This document shows positions 20,602 to 32,276 of a stretch of DNA of 64,000 nt, piece after piece (position 1 is the stretch's first letter; every line of letters begins with the position of its first letter). Location: positions 620,001 through 684,000 of the forward strand of contig JARFXM010000010.1 of the NCBI GenBank assembly GCA_029532625.1, in the 5' to 3' direction. This DNA comes from Lomentospora prolificans. Its lineage: Eukaryota > Ascomycota > Sordariomycetes > Microascales > Microascaceae. The translations under genes and the position numbers were made by a program. Below the pieces are notes generated by a model, which was given only the letters and a program-made list of their open reading frames with translations, had not been told where the DNA came from and did no database searches.

Positions 20602-22487
20602 ATGCTCCCAGCGTTAATCTCTCTGGCCCTGGTGGCACCCGCGATGGCCGTTGCGCCGCTCGTGGACCTCGGATACACGCAGCTCCAGGGTGTTAGCCAA
20701 GCGAGCGGTGCTACGCAATGGCTAGGCGTCGGGTACGCCGCCGCTCCGGTAGGCGTAATGAGGTTCGGCGCGCCGCTAGATCCGCCGCCGACTCGGGAAG
20801 TCGTCGACGTGACACAGGTATTACGCTTGCGCCCCAGGCGCCACTGACTTGGATATCGGACTGACAAGGGAGATAGTTCAAACCCATCTGTCTTCCGAGG
20901 AGTCCCAACGACTTCACCATGCAGCCGAATCGCCGCTTCAACGTCTCCGAGGACTGCTTGTATCTCAACATCTTTGCGCCCACGGCGGCGACGGCGGAGG
21001 AGCCTGTGCCGGTCATGTACTTTGTCCAGGGAGGGGGGTTCGAGTCGAACTCGAATGCCAATTTCAACGGTAGTGCGCTGGCAATGTTTGGCGACATCAT
21101 GGTCGTGCAGGTCAACTACCGCGTGGGACCATTCGGGTTCCTACAATCGCAGGAGGTAGAGGAGCAAGCGAGCTTGAACAACGGTCTGAAGGATCTGATC
21201 CAAGGCCTACGGTGGCTCAAGCGGCACGTCTCCAAAGTAAGGTTTCCAGCAACCCTTCATCCATAGTCATACTAACTAACCCGTCTCAAGTTCGGCGGCG
21301 ATCCCAACCAAATCGTCATCGCTGGCGACTCCGCTGGCGCCACTTCCATCGCCCTCCTCCTCGCGGCCTTCCCAGACGAAGACCCCGGCCTCTTCCAAGG
21401 CGCCATCATGGAATCCGTCTCGCTCGCCACCATCCGCGACATGTCGCAAGGACAAGAACAATACCAGTGCCTCGTCGACGCAGCCGGGTGCAGCACGGCG
21501 CCCGACTCCTTCGCCTGCCTCATCGCCGCCAACGCGTCGGCCCTGCAGACGGAAAACTGCCAGTTCAACCCGCACCTCGACGACAGGCTCATCCAAGCCC
21601 CGATGCTCACGCGCTTCGCAGAGGGTAAATATCTCCGCGTCCCCACCATCGCGGGTTCCTGCACGGACGAGGGCACCAAGGGCGTCCCCAAGGACACCGA
21701 CACGATCGAGGCGGCTCTCGAGTTCGTGAACAACCAGGCCTCGGGAGCGCTCAGTGAAGAGTCACTCGCCCTTATTCGCGAGACCTACTTGGACGTCGAG
21801 CAGCCTACATTTAACAATTCTGGCCGATTCTGGCGCCACTTGGCTACTGCGCATGGCGACTTCCGTGCGCACTGCGTTACCGCTAAGATACAGGACGCGC
21901 AGGCCCGCGACGGTGTCATGACATGGAACTACCGGTACGGTGTGCTCGACGAAGAGCAGGAGATGCTAGGGTTTGGCGCCTACCACACCGTGGAACTCAA
22001 CGGCGTCTTCGGGCCCAACAACACCGACGGCGCCCCGCCAAAGAGCTACGCGGGAGACAACGCGCCCATCGTCCCAGTCACGATGGCCTATTGGGCCAAG
22101 TTCGTGCGATCGCTCGATCCCAACGCTGCGGCGGCGGAGTTCGTGGCGCAGGTGGAGAGCGGAGACATGCCGGAGTGGATGCCGTGGACGACTGAGAGCA
22201 AGCAAAGACTCCTCTTCCAGACGGGCAACACACAGATGGAGGAGATGCCCCAGGAGCAGCAGGATAACTGTGCGATGTTGGATGCGATGCTGGCTGCTAT
22301 TGAGACGCCATCTCAGGAGAGTGGCTCGGTGCAGCTGGCGCGGATCGGAGGTGGTGCCAGTGCGGAGGAAGCCGGTGAGCCGACACTGCAGAGTGGCGGC
22401 GTTGTGGTTGTCAGAAGGCAGATTCTAGGGGTGGGTGTCGCACAGGTTGTCGGAGCCTGCCTTGCCGCCGCCTTGGTTCTGGTGTAA
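20602..22487 (+). CDS. Secreted type-B carboxylesterase, membrane-anchored
   Basis: Three exons (20602-20817, 20877-21236, 21291-22487) give 590 residues. A signal peptide (MLPALISLALVAPAMAVA) precedes the type-B carboxylesterase/lipase fold. EDCLYLNIF and the oxyanion-hole GGGF (as QGGGFESNS) are present. The nucleophile Ser lies in GDSAGA (about S206), the acid Glu in CTDEG (about E319), and the His in AYHTVELNGVFG (about H424). The last 25 residues are hydrophobic and end exactly at the stop, suggesting a GPI anchor or tail anchor at the cell surface. Family members hydrolyse carboxylic esters; the natural substrate is unknown. The reading frame is rich in GC-ending codons. Confidence 0.93.
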
Positions 22488-22843
22488 AACAGTCGTGTTT
22501 TCGTTTCCCTATTTCATGTCAGTTTCTCGGCATATCATCAAAGCAACATCATTGCGTCTCTTTTAATGAATTTATCTGCGCTATCCTCGCCCCTGTGATG
22601 ACCAACGGGGACCGAGACTGTCAACATCCCGGCTTTAATTCACCCTGCAAGAGGGTCAGGCCACCACACTTTCATTCTCCCAAGGCAGAAATTTCTCAAG
22701 ATGGGTTGCACGAAATGAGGATGATTCCATAATGGTAAACAGGCATCAGTTGAGACCTCAGGTCAGCCTGCATGAGAATATGCACTGTCAAGCGGGGATG
22801 GCTACGTATACGCACTTAACAGGTCGTTGACTAAGACATCCGG
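22488..22843. other. Esterase 3' flank
   Basis: Short spacer before tRNA-Thr. Nothing recognisable. Confidence 0.4.
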
Positions 22844-22939
22844 GCTTCTATGGCCAAGTGGTAAGGCGTCGCACTTGTAGTTTCTTCTCGACTCTGCAAG
22901 GTTATGCGAAGATCCATGGTTCGAATCCGTGTGGAAGCA
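22844..22939 (+). tRNA. tRNA-Thr(UGU) with intron
   Basis: Acceptor arms GCTTCTA and TGGAAGC pair (one G-T), and discriminator A follows. The D-arm is TGGCCAAGTGGTAAGGC. The anticodon stem is TCGCA/TGCGA with loop CTTGTA-A, giving anticodon TGT. A 24-nt intron sits after position 37, the canonical place. The T-arm is CATGG-TTCGAAT-CCGTG. A T-rich stretch just downstream (TTTTTTT, 22946 onward) fits Pol III termination. Confidence 0.9.
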
Positions 22940-23677
22940 CATAAATTTTTTTCCCCGTCAGCGGGGCTTTATCCTCGCTTTTTGTCTCTTCATCCATTCT
23001 TTTTTCATCCTAAGAACCTTCTCAAGCTAGGAATCTAGAGTTGAGAGTCGTTATTCATCGTGATCGGACTTGAATCAAATAGTTTCAGTGCTCGTGTAGC
23101 CTTGAAAAGACGCAATTGTCGTCCCTTTAGATTCATATGGACAATCACTTCAGCATTCAATTTGGCCAGATAGCGAGCGCCCGGTCGAACCGGCCACCCG
23201 ACAAGGCAGAAAAGCCAGGCGTTTTCCTCTCCGAAGCTGCTCACTCTTAGTGCTCTCTGTCATCAACCTCTATCACGCATTCATAAACCTCTTATCACGC
23301 ATCCCCTTGCTCCCACCACTGTTACCGGCCCAAGGTATCGGATCAGGTGAGGCTGAGCGTAATTGTTGACAGGAGAAAGGGGCTGTGCTGATGATGGATG
23401 GATGCGTAATGAAAACGAGCGACACTGTGATCAACCGATCACGGAACTTTGATACCAGCGGAGAATTTCGAAATTTAAGCTTGGCGCCTGCCTCTTCCAC
23501 TTCCGCCTGGTGGCTGTGGCGCTTTCTTCGTCTCCCGATATCGACGCCTCATTTCTCATTCACGACGTGATAAAGAACAGTAGACCCAGCATATCATCAC
23601 CAGCCAAGGAAATTAGTATCCAAGAATCCACAAGAATATCAAAATTCAAACCCTGGCCGGTCCTTATAAACAATACT
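22940..23677. other. Spacer after tRNA-Thr
   Basis: No gene is supported. It includes the probable Pol III terminator just after the tRNA and the promoter of the small gene at 23678. Confidence 0.4.
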
Positions 23678-24238
23678 ATGAACTCTCGCTCCAACGCGCC
23701 TCCAGCCTCAAAACGAGCCCGAGAGTTCGACGAGGTTCTCTCTACTGGCGCTAGAACCAACTCGTTCCTCGAGGTTGCTAGGTTCCTGTCAGATGTAGAG
23801 GTAACGCACCATTTACTTGCTCCCGTGTGGGAAATCGTCTCTCGTGCCTCTTCTCCTTTCCACCGTGATGCAAATGAATCAGGAGATCGAACACCTCACT
23901 AACTCCCATTTCTCGCCACCGCGTTCTAGGCCCGCCTCCGTAAAGAAGACTGGGTCAGGCTTCAGGAGACCTTCGCGAACATGGGCAAGGCCCGCTCCTG
24001 CGAGGAAATCAACGCTCTCAAGGCATCCGCCAGGCTCCTGCTTAGCGGCGAACCTGCCCTCCTCGCCCGTTTAGACGACTTCCTCATGCACGCGACCGTT
24101 GTAACGGGCAAAAAAGTGGATGCCGGAATTTGTAGCCAACCATCGTCTGATTCTACCTCTCCTGCCACCACCGGCCCTTCTCTAAGTAGTGGGTCGAGCT
24201 CTACGCCCGGCGATCACGGGGAAATTGGAAGCGAATGA
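23678..24238 (+). CDS. Small unknown protein, Ser-rich tail
   Basis: Two exons (23678-23800 and 23930-24238) join as SDVE/ARLRKEDW to 143 residues, with good donor GTAACG and acceptor TCTAG. The N-terminus is basic and Ser/Pro-rich (SNAPPASKRAREFDEV). The middle is helical (TNSFLEVARFLSDVE, EEINALKASARLLLSGEPALLARLDDFLMHAT). The C-terminus is Ser/Thr-rich and disordered. No domain is recognised. The start at 23678 is the only ATG; the longer upstream frame begins with GTG. Confidence 0.65.
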
Positions 24239-25306
24239 TTTGCAGCCCCATTCTTTCACAGCACGACACTGTCTACCCCCATGCTTCCCATGTTTTTAGG
24301 CGTTTGAATTGGGTTAAGTCTATTCACAATCATAAATTTCGGTTCCTTGTCGAAGAAAAGCAATCCTGTCACTACATGCAGCCTTCCAAACGGCATTTAT
24401 TTTTTTTTTTTTGATAGCCTTGAGTCATGAATACAACGTCTTATTTGATTTCCACCATAGGGCCGCAAATCAGCGCTGGCCGAATGTTTAGATTGGCGTG
24501 TTCTTAGGGTATTTGAGGTCATTTTTGGCTGGCGGTTCGAAGGGGTCCGAGTGACCCTTGTCCAATTGCCCACATTCAAAAACCCTTGATCCCCGGGGTT
24601 TCTAGGCGGGGCGAGATATTGGACTTCCATCATCGGGCTGCGTGGACGTCCAAGACGACTAGGCCCAGCCGTAGCTCGATATCTCGCGACGCCCGTGTAA
24701 ATTAAAACTTCAAAGAATCTTAGCACCCAGAAACCCGAAAATGTGAAAAGAGGTGAGCAATCAGTACCGCACTGGCGGGCATCATGCCTTACTCGCGATA
24801 ATTACGGCTTCGCATCGAGCTTGAGCAAGTGTTCGGACCGCCGACAAATCTAGAGAACCGGAGAAGGTAACTGCACCCTTAGGTCAAGGTCGGCATCAAA
24901 CTAAGGAAGACAGACCGAGACGAGACGGAGAGAGGAGATATGAAGGATATCAAGGGAAACCTATGCGATTCAAGGCCAAGGGGAAAGCACTGTGATAAAG
25001 CGCACTCAAGTATAGCGTCATTCTTATGGCCGCCATTGTAGAATGTGGTTCTGGAACGTATTATGATGAGTTTGCAGCACGGGGTAGGCACGGACTGGAA
25101 ATGAAATGAGAGCAGAAGGGACCGATGAATAAATAGGCTGCATCACCCCATTGACTTTGTTGAACCCTTGCCTATTAACTTCCACAATCCTGGTTGCATC
25201 TTCTTTAGATGTGGACGGGCGACGGCGCCTGGTAGAGAAGGGCTCCTAGTCTGAACCGACCACAACTTTGTGAGCCGGGTGTACGAAGCAGGATGTAGTC
25301 ATCAAT
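24239..25306. other. Convergent spacer
   Basis: A 14-15 nt T run is at about 24400. Open frames here have no domain or codon bias, so no gene is called. Confidence 0.4.
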
Positions 25307-27214
25307 TTAGGAGCCAATACCTGGATCGGCGATAACCTTGGAGAGAGGAAACACCATGTCATCGACACACAGTGACCATTCTAGAAGGTGGAGTTTCTTA
25401 ATGTCATTATCCTGGAGGAGTTTGCAGTCCTCCTTGTGTCCTTTCGACCAACCAGATAGTTGGCAGTCCTAAAAATGAACAAAGTTAGCGGGAGCACAAT
25501 CAATGCCTTGGTAGGCCGAGGAAAAAGGGTGGGGATGGCGAGCTGGCTTCAACGGGAACGTACCCTATTGCAGTAGTGAATGATCCTGCACCGATCGCAC
25601 TTTTTAGCCGTGGCACGATTCAGTTCCTTGTCACAGGCATGGCACATCATGGTTTCCTCGCGGGGCGTGTAATACTTGCGCACCGTTTCATTTAGATCAA
25701 GGATTCTCTTGAGGGGGGCCTGAATTCGCTACAGAAGCAGGACAAGTTAGCACCTTTTCCTAAAATGGGGGTCTCAGAAGTCCCAAGTCGAAAGTGCAGT
25801 GCAAAATAAGCCAGGAGTGTGAAAGCTTTACCTTCACGCTCGCGGCAGTTGAAAACATAACGACATTGTCAAGAAGCTGGGGGTAGAGGATCGCCAAGGT
25901 TTCACCCGGATTAAACGGGCCCCATTTATCATAAGTCCAAGAGCTCCAGTATCTGTTTTCGACCCAAAGGCCAATCTCAAAGCGCCGTTCAAGGCGGTCA
26001 ACAGCATCAACGGTTCGCAGGGGTTTGTTCTTCGTGATGTTGACGATTTCCGCCAATAGGCACCAGTGTTGCACCGGAAATGGGGGCGAATTGTTGTAAG
26101 TCTGGAAGAACGGCAGGGTTCGCGTCTTAATATCAGGGAGTTCGCTGTACGTTGGAAAATAGTTGATGTCCTGGAAGTCAGCAATCAGAGCGCGTTCGGC
26201 TTCGCGTGCTAGGTCAGCATAAGGACTTTCCCTCCACATCCATTTCTCAAGACCAATTTTGGAGAGACCCTGGGGTATATGATATCTCCCACTCTTCCAC
26301 TGGTCGCTGACCTGTTTAATCCCCTCCAGGGGATTGCGTATTATTTGCAGGGCTGTCTTGGCCATGGAGCTATCCGCACCCTCACAAGATGATATCTGAT
26401 CATAAGCCTTTTTTGCGAAGACACGGGCTCGGGCAAGATCTCCTTGGGAGGCGAGGGCGTGTGCAGCGTGGAGATGCAGAGTGTACGGAAGACGTCCCTC
26501 GACACCCACCATGAGACAGAGCCTAATGGCCTTGCGGGCTCGGAACAGGACTAGCTCGGCGGCCTCCACATCGGCAATCTCGCTTTTCTCAAGGACTTTC
26601 TCAGACCAGTCAAGCTGGCTAAAGATTTGATCGGTACTCTCGCGTTTCTGCTTAGGGAGAGTGCAAGTTGCGCAATCACAGCCAAACTTGAAAGTATTCT
26701 TAAGCTGCTTCTTCCGCTCGGCTGTGGGGAGGAACCGGCGAAGGTAGCTGATGGTGATCTCTTCGCCCTTTTTGATGTGAACGAGGGAATAGACGTTCAA
26801 TTTGTCCTGTTCCCGGTTCCATGAGTTGTGGACGTTAGGAACGCAGGCATGATTAATCCGAGAGGCTATCAGGAAGACGCCATACTCAGGACAGTTCGGG
26901 CCAGAGCCCAAGGGAAGTGCGTTGACCCGGGCGATATGATAGTACGCCACATCGATGTCGAACGGCTCCGGGCTGTAGAGTTTTAGAAAAGCCCTCCTGT
27001 CGACTTCATCCAGTTCCTTGAGCATTTCGGCGATCTTTGCGTTCAAGAGTTTTGGATCGTTGCCTGTGGCCTGGAGGTTGCCTCGGATGACGGGCTGATC
27101 TGAAAGGATGAGGGTGCCCTGGGGAATGTCTTGGGTGGCAACAAGGCCAAGTCCCTTGTTCTTGATGCGTTTGACAGCATAGAGCCGCTGATGAGAACGG
27201 CGCGATGTCATCAT
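25307..27214 (-). CDS. SET-domain protein with C-terminal MYND finger
   Basis: Three exons (27214-25832, 25728-25564, 25468-25307) encode 569 residues. The SET region starts at once (VKRIKNKGLGLVATQDIPQGTLI) and has SRINHACVPNVHNSWN and GEEITISYLR, then a post-SET FGCDCATCTL. A helical TPR-like middle follows. After splicing, the C-terminus has a complete MYND zinc finger: CHAC, CDRCRIIHYC, NRDCQLSGWSKGHKEDC. SMYD-type methyltransferases normally insert the MYND inside the SET domain near the N-terminus. Here it is at the end. It is presumably a lysine methyltransferase; the substrate is unknown. The MYND part is lost if the two short 3' exons are missed, because the open frame continues into intron 1. 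Confidence 0.9.
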
Positions 27215-29047
27215 GGGCTACAAATGTCCAAACCTGAGCTAGAACACTCCGCAAAGCTAGCGAGGTTGAATCATTCAGTGAGGATTCCAACTGAGTAGTA
27301 GTGTTGCTACTAGAGCCGGATTTGTAGAGCGCGATGTCATATTTTATGTAGCTGCTTGGAGACAAAGCGCTGGGTGGTGACGCGATGCTCTTCACCCCTC
27401 GCGCCTTCCATCACAAGTTTGGAATGTAGGCATTGTCTTCGAAGGTCAAGATGAGCTGGTTGCAGCTGCCCAAACTTGACATCAATGTATTTTTGCGCCA
27501 TTTCCAAGCCACAAAGTACTTGCAGCTGGCTTTATCTACCTCACAGCAGACACAACCCCACCGCCAAACCCCGATTGCTCAAAGCAATATCGCCTACAAT
27601 CACTGAAGACGAGTTGAGCCCTCATGCTCTGAGCAAATATATCAGCTAACCCCGAACAAATAAGTTGTTAACTATTACCGACTGGATCGAACGCGATGAG
27701 TAGAGCCGACCCCTAATTCGGAGCCGATTTGTGCCAACTCTCGCGTCTTGCTGGCCAGGCGGGGCTGTGTGGCTGGGCACCATGAAGCCAGCCTGGCGAT
27801 GGGGCCAACTTGCTTGGCGGGGTAATAGGACCAGTTCGATCCAGAAACCGATCTCGTTCCGCAGTTGAACTTTATCGAAGATTCGGCGACATGCATGTCA
27901 GAATCGACCTTTGCTACCCAGAGGTGAACAAGTGTCACAAGAGACGGGGCCGAGCGTGCGGACGAGGACGCCTGCTGGCCGTGGATCTCATCTCCTGGTA
28001 AAGGCTCCACACGAAATTCGGACAAAGGAGCCCCCCAGCGCGAGGGCTTGGACCCCTGCTCCTGTGGCGCTCATTTGAAACAACCCCAAGCGAGGTACCG
28101 CCTTCTGAGAGTGACACGAACCTTTGCGATTGCGGGCCAGCTCAGGCACCCTGGTCCGCACGGTTGTGGCGTCCACTCATGACTGGTTGCTTTAAGATTG
28201 GGTCAATTAAAGGCCAGGGGTATTACTTCGTACATTTGAGCTTGACGTGACAAGAAGCGACACGAAGCGGCACTCTCATTTGCCGACTCCGCTGTTACTA
28301 GAACATCAAGATAGGGCTGGCGCTACAGAAGAAGAAGAAGCTGCTGCCTGTTTCGATGGTCTTCAGATATACAGGCGGGAATCCTGAGGGCCGCGCACAA
28401 CCCGACCAAGGCGTCAGCGTTGTGGATCGTCTCAGTTGAGTGCCAGTTTTCGGCGGCGGCCACCATGCCCAGCCGAAATGTGCAGGCACCGCCCCATCAT
28501 CTGCTTGAGATGTTACAGTCCGGACGGGCATTGCCCCGATCTTATTACGGCTCGACCTCGAGGTGATTGGCCGGCTGGTCAACCCCCAAGCAAAGCCCTG
28601 CAAGCCAAAAATAAGTCGACCGCACACCATGCCCATCTCGTCCGGTTGCTAGTCGATCCTTCTTTCTGGGACCAAACGCCAAGGATGAGAGATGTGGCGT
28701 CCCGCGACCAGACCGCGCGGGTGGGGGACCTGATCATATTCATAACAATACTTGGAGAGATGCAGTCCCTTTTCGTCCTTCTTGTTCCTTTTGCTTTTTC
28801 TTCTTTGTGCTCTTTATAATCGTGTTTCGCAAGCTTGGAAAGCTCGTCCTCTTCTCGGGCACCACCGATCGACAGAGCTCTTGAAGCGACATTTAGTAGC
28901 TGACTCGCCTTGTCCCATCCTCAATCGACGACTTGATCGCCCCCGACTGCCTCAACGAACCTTTATTCGGCCTTAACGAGAACTTCACCAGAGAGAACTC
29001 CCAAAAGAAATTCCGAGCAAACCCCAGCGCACCAATTCATCGCCAAC
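27215..29047. promoter_or_regulatory. Long divergent spacer
   Basis: Separates the SET-MYND gene and the membrane protein gene, which are transcribed away from each other. Its right part (28750-28830) is pyrimidine-rich and looks like a promoter/leader. No coding exon could be supported in 1.8 kb. Confidence 0.45.
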
Positions 29048-30442
29048 ATGGCGGTGTACGGGAACTACTCTATTGGCAATGCGGCCGTAACGGGCCTTCT
29101 CCTCCTTATCAACGTCGGCCTCTTCCTCGCCAGTCTCTTCGTCTGCCGCCGTCACGGCGACCAAGCCCGCGGATACGTAACGTGGATGAAGATTTCCTTC
29201 ATGTTCTTTTCCGGGTATGTTGAAGACAATCTTGTACTTCATGATATCGGCCGGCTTTGGGCTCCCTCATCACAACGTCCGTCGCTCGTCAGCTCCCCGT
29301 CTAACAAAGTCACTTTCCAGTTACCTCTTCTTTAACTGCTTAACGTCCGTCTTAATCGTGTTATACTACAATGACCTTTTGGGCACCGGGTTCAACGTCA
29401 CCTCCAACCTCGAGGTGTGTTTCGAGATGATCGTGAAAGTTCTTATTGTGGCGACTCTTGGCTCCCTCGTTCGAGGCATTTTCTACGCCCGAAGCAGCAA
29501 GCCAGCCGCGCTGGCGATGCCCTTTCGCGTTTTCGCCTTCGTCCTCGTCGGCCTTGTCTCCCTTCTCACTATCGTATTCCTAGGTGTAGCCATGCATGCC
29601 ACCTTTTCCAGCAGTAGCAGATCCTTTCAGTCAGCCATGCATGCCAACAAGATCTGGGGAGCCATCCAAATCGTTCTCTTCATCGTCTCCTTGGCATTGG
29701 TGGCGATCGCAGGGTTTACTTTCACCAAGGTGAAGTCCATGGCCCACCTCCGAACTGTAAGTAACACTCGCAAGAAAACGCTCTAGGCGGCCCCACTTCC
29801 CGTCCTTCTTGATAGCCTCTGACTAACCTTGCGTAGGCTTCGACCGTCCTCATCGTTGCTTGCGTCTTCTTCTTCGTCCAAAATCTCTACTCCATTGTCT
29901 GGATCGGCCTCTACGGTAATCTCGCCGGGCGTCGACGCTCGGCGATACCCCCGGAGTTCTCCGTCATCATTAATCTCATTTTTGGAGTCATTTCTTTGTT
30001 CGCCACACTCGTCACTCTCTTCCACCTCGCCCGCAGCAAGGACAAGTTCGCGTCGGCCCCCACCCCCGGCCCCATGCAAGCCGCCCCCGTGCAGTATCCT
30101 AGCCAGCCTGGCGTGCCCGTCCAGGGCTATCCTCAGTACCAATACGCGCAGCCCACGCAACCCGCCCAAGCCTACGCCTACGCCCAGCCCCACGTCCAAC
30201 CCCAAGGCCAGCCAGCCTGGCAGCCCGGGATGTATTACTACCCCCAACAGCAAGTGCCTCAGGGTTACGCTCCCCAGCAGGTGGCTGGCCAGCAACCCGT
30301 CTATCCTCCGAATATCGCGCAGCTCCCTGCGCAAACACCCCAGCTTAAGTCGGTAGACGTCAATACTACGGGACCGACCACCGTTAGCGCCACCTCCACT
30401 CCGGCTCCCCCATCCGAACTCGGCCAGGGAGTCAACAAGTAG
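29048..30442 (+). CDS. Multispanning membrane protein with Pro/Gln-rich tail
   Basis: Three exons (29048-29214, 29321-29756, 29837-30442) encode 402 residues. About seven hydrophobic segments can be seen: AAVTGLLLLINVGLFLASLF, the ISFMFFSGYLFFNCLTSVLIVLYY region, CFEMIVKVLIVATLGSLV, FRVFAFVLVGLVSLLTIVFLG, IWGAIQIVLFIVSLALVAIAG, ASTVLIVACVFFFVQNLYSIVW and EFSVIINLIFGVISLFATLVTLF. After these comes a cytoplasmic tail of about 130 residues rich in Pro, Gln, Tyr and Ala. The topology is like fungal seven-helix proteins, but no named family is recognised with certainty. It could be a receptor-like or scaffold protein of the plasma membrane. Confidence 0.85.
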
Positions 30443-30697
30443 TGAGGAACCGTGTTCAGTGGGAGGACTATCCGAAAGAAGGTAATTGGGGATATGCTAT
30501 CGGTCGAGAAAAGGCCTCGGTTATATTGGGGTTGCAAATGATTGTTTTGGGCAAAATCTTGGACGTTGTGCTAATTTTCCTTGACGTTCTATCATATGTT
30601 TCTATTCAGGTCGTAATAAATACCCACTTGCAATGCTTTTTAACAAATCGTTATACAATGGCGACTGCTCGCTATGCTCTCTCCGCCTGTCTGGAGC

Positions 30698-31475
30698 TCA
30701 TGAAGACTTGGTTTCATCCTCGACAAACTCATTGGGAGCCACGTACTCAGGTTTTTCGGGGGTCACGGTGCCGTTAACGTATCTATAGACCGTTAGTCCT
30801 GCTTTGAGGGGGAGTTCGGTGGTAAGGCTATACTTGGTATGGCTTCCTCGTGCCGCGAGCTGGCCCTTCGAGTTCCAGAACTGGACCATTGTATATGCCA
30901 GCGTTCCTCCAACTAGTACATCCGTTTTCGTCAACGCGCGTCCTAATCGACTTGGCTCTCAAGAACCTGGGTGCCGTTATTCGACTTACTCTTGTCGCAC
31001 GTAGCTGTGCCCGTGACGGTCTCCCCCACCCGTCCAGCGACGCTGATGTAGGATACTACACCGCAGAGTTAGAAGAGCAAGCCACGCAAAGTAAATGTAG
31101 AAAGCCAAACCCACCGTTAATGTCCGTAGAGACACCAGTCGAGAACCTTCCCATGGATGCGACAGCAAGGGAGCCGCCGAGGTCCACCATGCTCGCGATA
31201 CATCCTCCGTGGAGAGTACCGAGGCGATTCTGTATGACTCTCAGCTGCCGCTCGGGTTCTAGCGGAGGCGGAAAAAAAGATAGCCTTACCGTATGTTGCT
31301 TCTTGATGTCGAGCTCAAAAGTGACCTTGCCGGCCGCGGCCTCCTTTATCCTGAACTGTTCAGGCGGTTAAACCTCAAGCTTTGGTCGAGTAATGAGAGC
31401 AGCCTCAATTCAGAAACCTACATGTTCGCCTAAAAGCCTGTGGGAATCCATTAGCCAAAGGGCATCAGTCACCAT
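30698..31475 (-). CDS. PaaI-type hotdog acyl-CoA thioesterase
   Basis: Five exons were rebuilt: 31475-31422, 31355-31290, 31229-31115, 31055-30990 and 30912-30698, about 171 residues. The protein follows the thioesterase superfamily member 2 / PaaI hotdog pattern: KVTFELDIKKQHTNRLGTLHGGCIASMVDLGGSLAVAS, STGVSTDINVSYISVAGRVGETV, CDKIGGTLAYT and LAARGSHTKY. HGG plus the following Asp of MVDLGG are the expected catalytic elements. It would hydrolyse acyl-CoA or aryl-CoA thioesters. Family proteins usually have about 40 more N-terminal residues, so the ATG at 31475 is provisional and an upstream exon may be missing. It is divergent from TFB2. Confidence 0.8.
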
Positions 31476-32276
31476 TGGGACAGGACGGAAATACAAACCT
31501 CCCCTCCAAACCAGAATCAACCATAAAAGAGCGCCAAACCTAGATATCCGAATCAGCTTGCCGGCCACCTCTCAAAGCGATGGCGGATACATACGGCGCG
31601 CACAAAGGGCCCGGGCGCAAGCTTCGTCGTCATTTTCAACTAAAAACAGAAACTCAAAGCTTGCAGACACCAAAAGATAGCAAGAATCGCGGGTTCCGGG
31701 GGAGGGGGGCAGGCACGGCAGGTAAGATTCGAGATGTTAAGGATAGTTCGAAGGGAAGCCCGGGCCGGCAGCTCGGCTTATTCTTTAGCGGCTCGATGGG
31801 CTCTGGCCAGCCATGCTGTAATAGCTGGAGGCAATTCCTTTCCGCTGGCTGTGGCCTTCCAAAACCCCCTCGGCTTCTCTGTCGGAGCTCCACAGTGCGA
31901 TGTCATAGTGGGGGCGGTCGCTAAACTTTTTGGTACATTAGAAAAGGATAGCTAGCGGACGTGGGATATTACATAAGCTTCCATCATCCAAATCGAGGCT
32001 CAAAACTTTGGTGAACCTCACTGTTACCTGTCGTACAGCAGCGCCAGTCTACGAGCTTTCACGAGAGTATTCTTCCGCGCGACACATCCATCTCCACGAT
32101 CTCGAACGAAGAATTCCGATAACCTTCGCTCCTTGGACATAGAATGTCGCGGGCCCCTTCAACGCCGCCCTAATATGAGGTAACCGTACTCCCTGACGTA
32201 CGGTCCAAACCATCCCTTCACCAACCTCACCAACCTCACCAACCCACTAAGTGCGCGCCTGCCCCCGGTCGGCACA
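31476..32276. promoter_or_regulatory. Divergent spacer, thioesterase / TFB2
   Basis: Contains the two promoters and perhaps a first exon of the thioesterase. A 9-bp tandem repeat CCAACCTCA is present three times (the last partial) around 32221-32247, some 30 bp before the TFB2 ATG. Confidence 0.5.
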
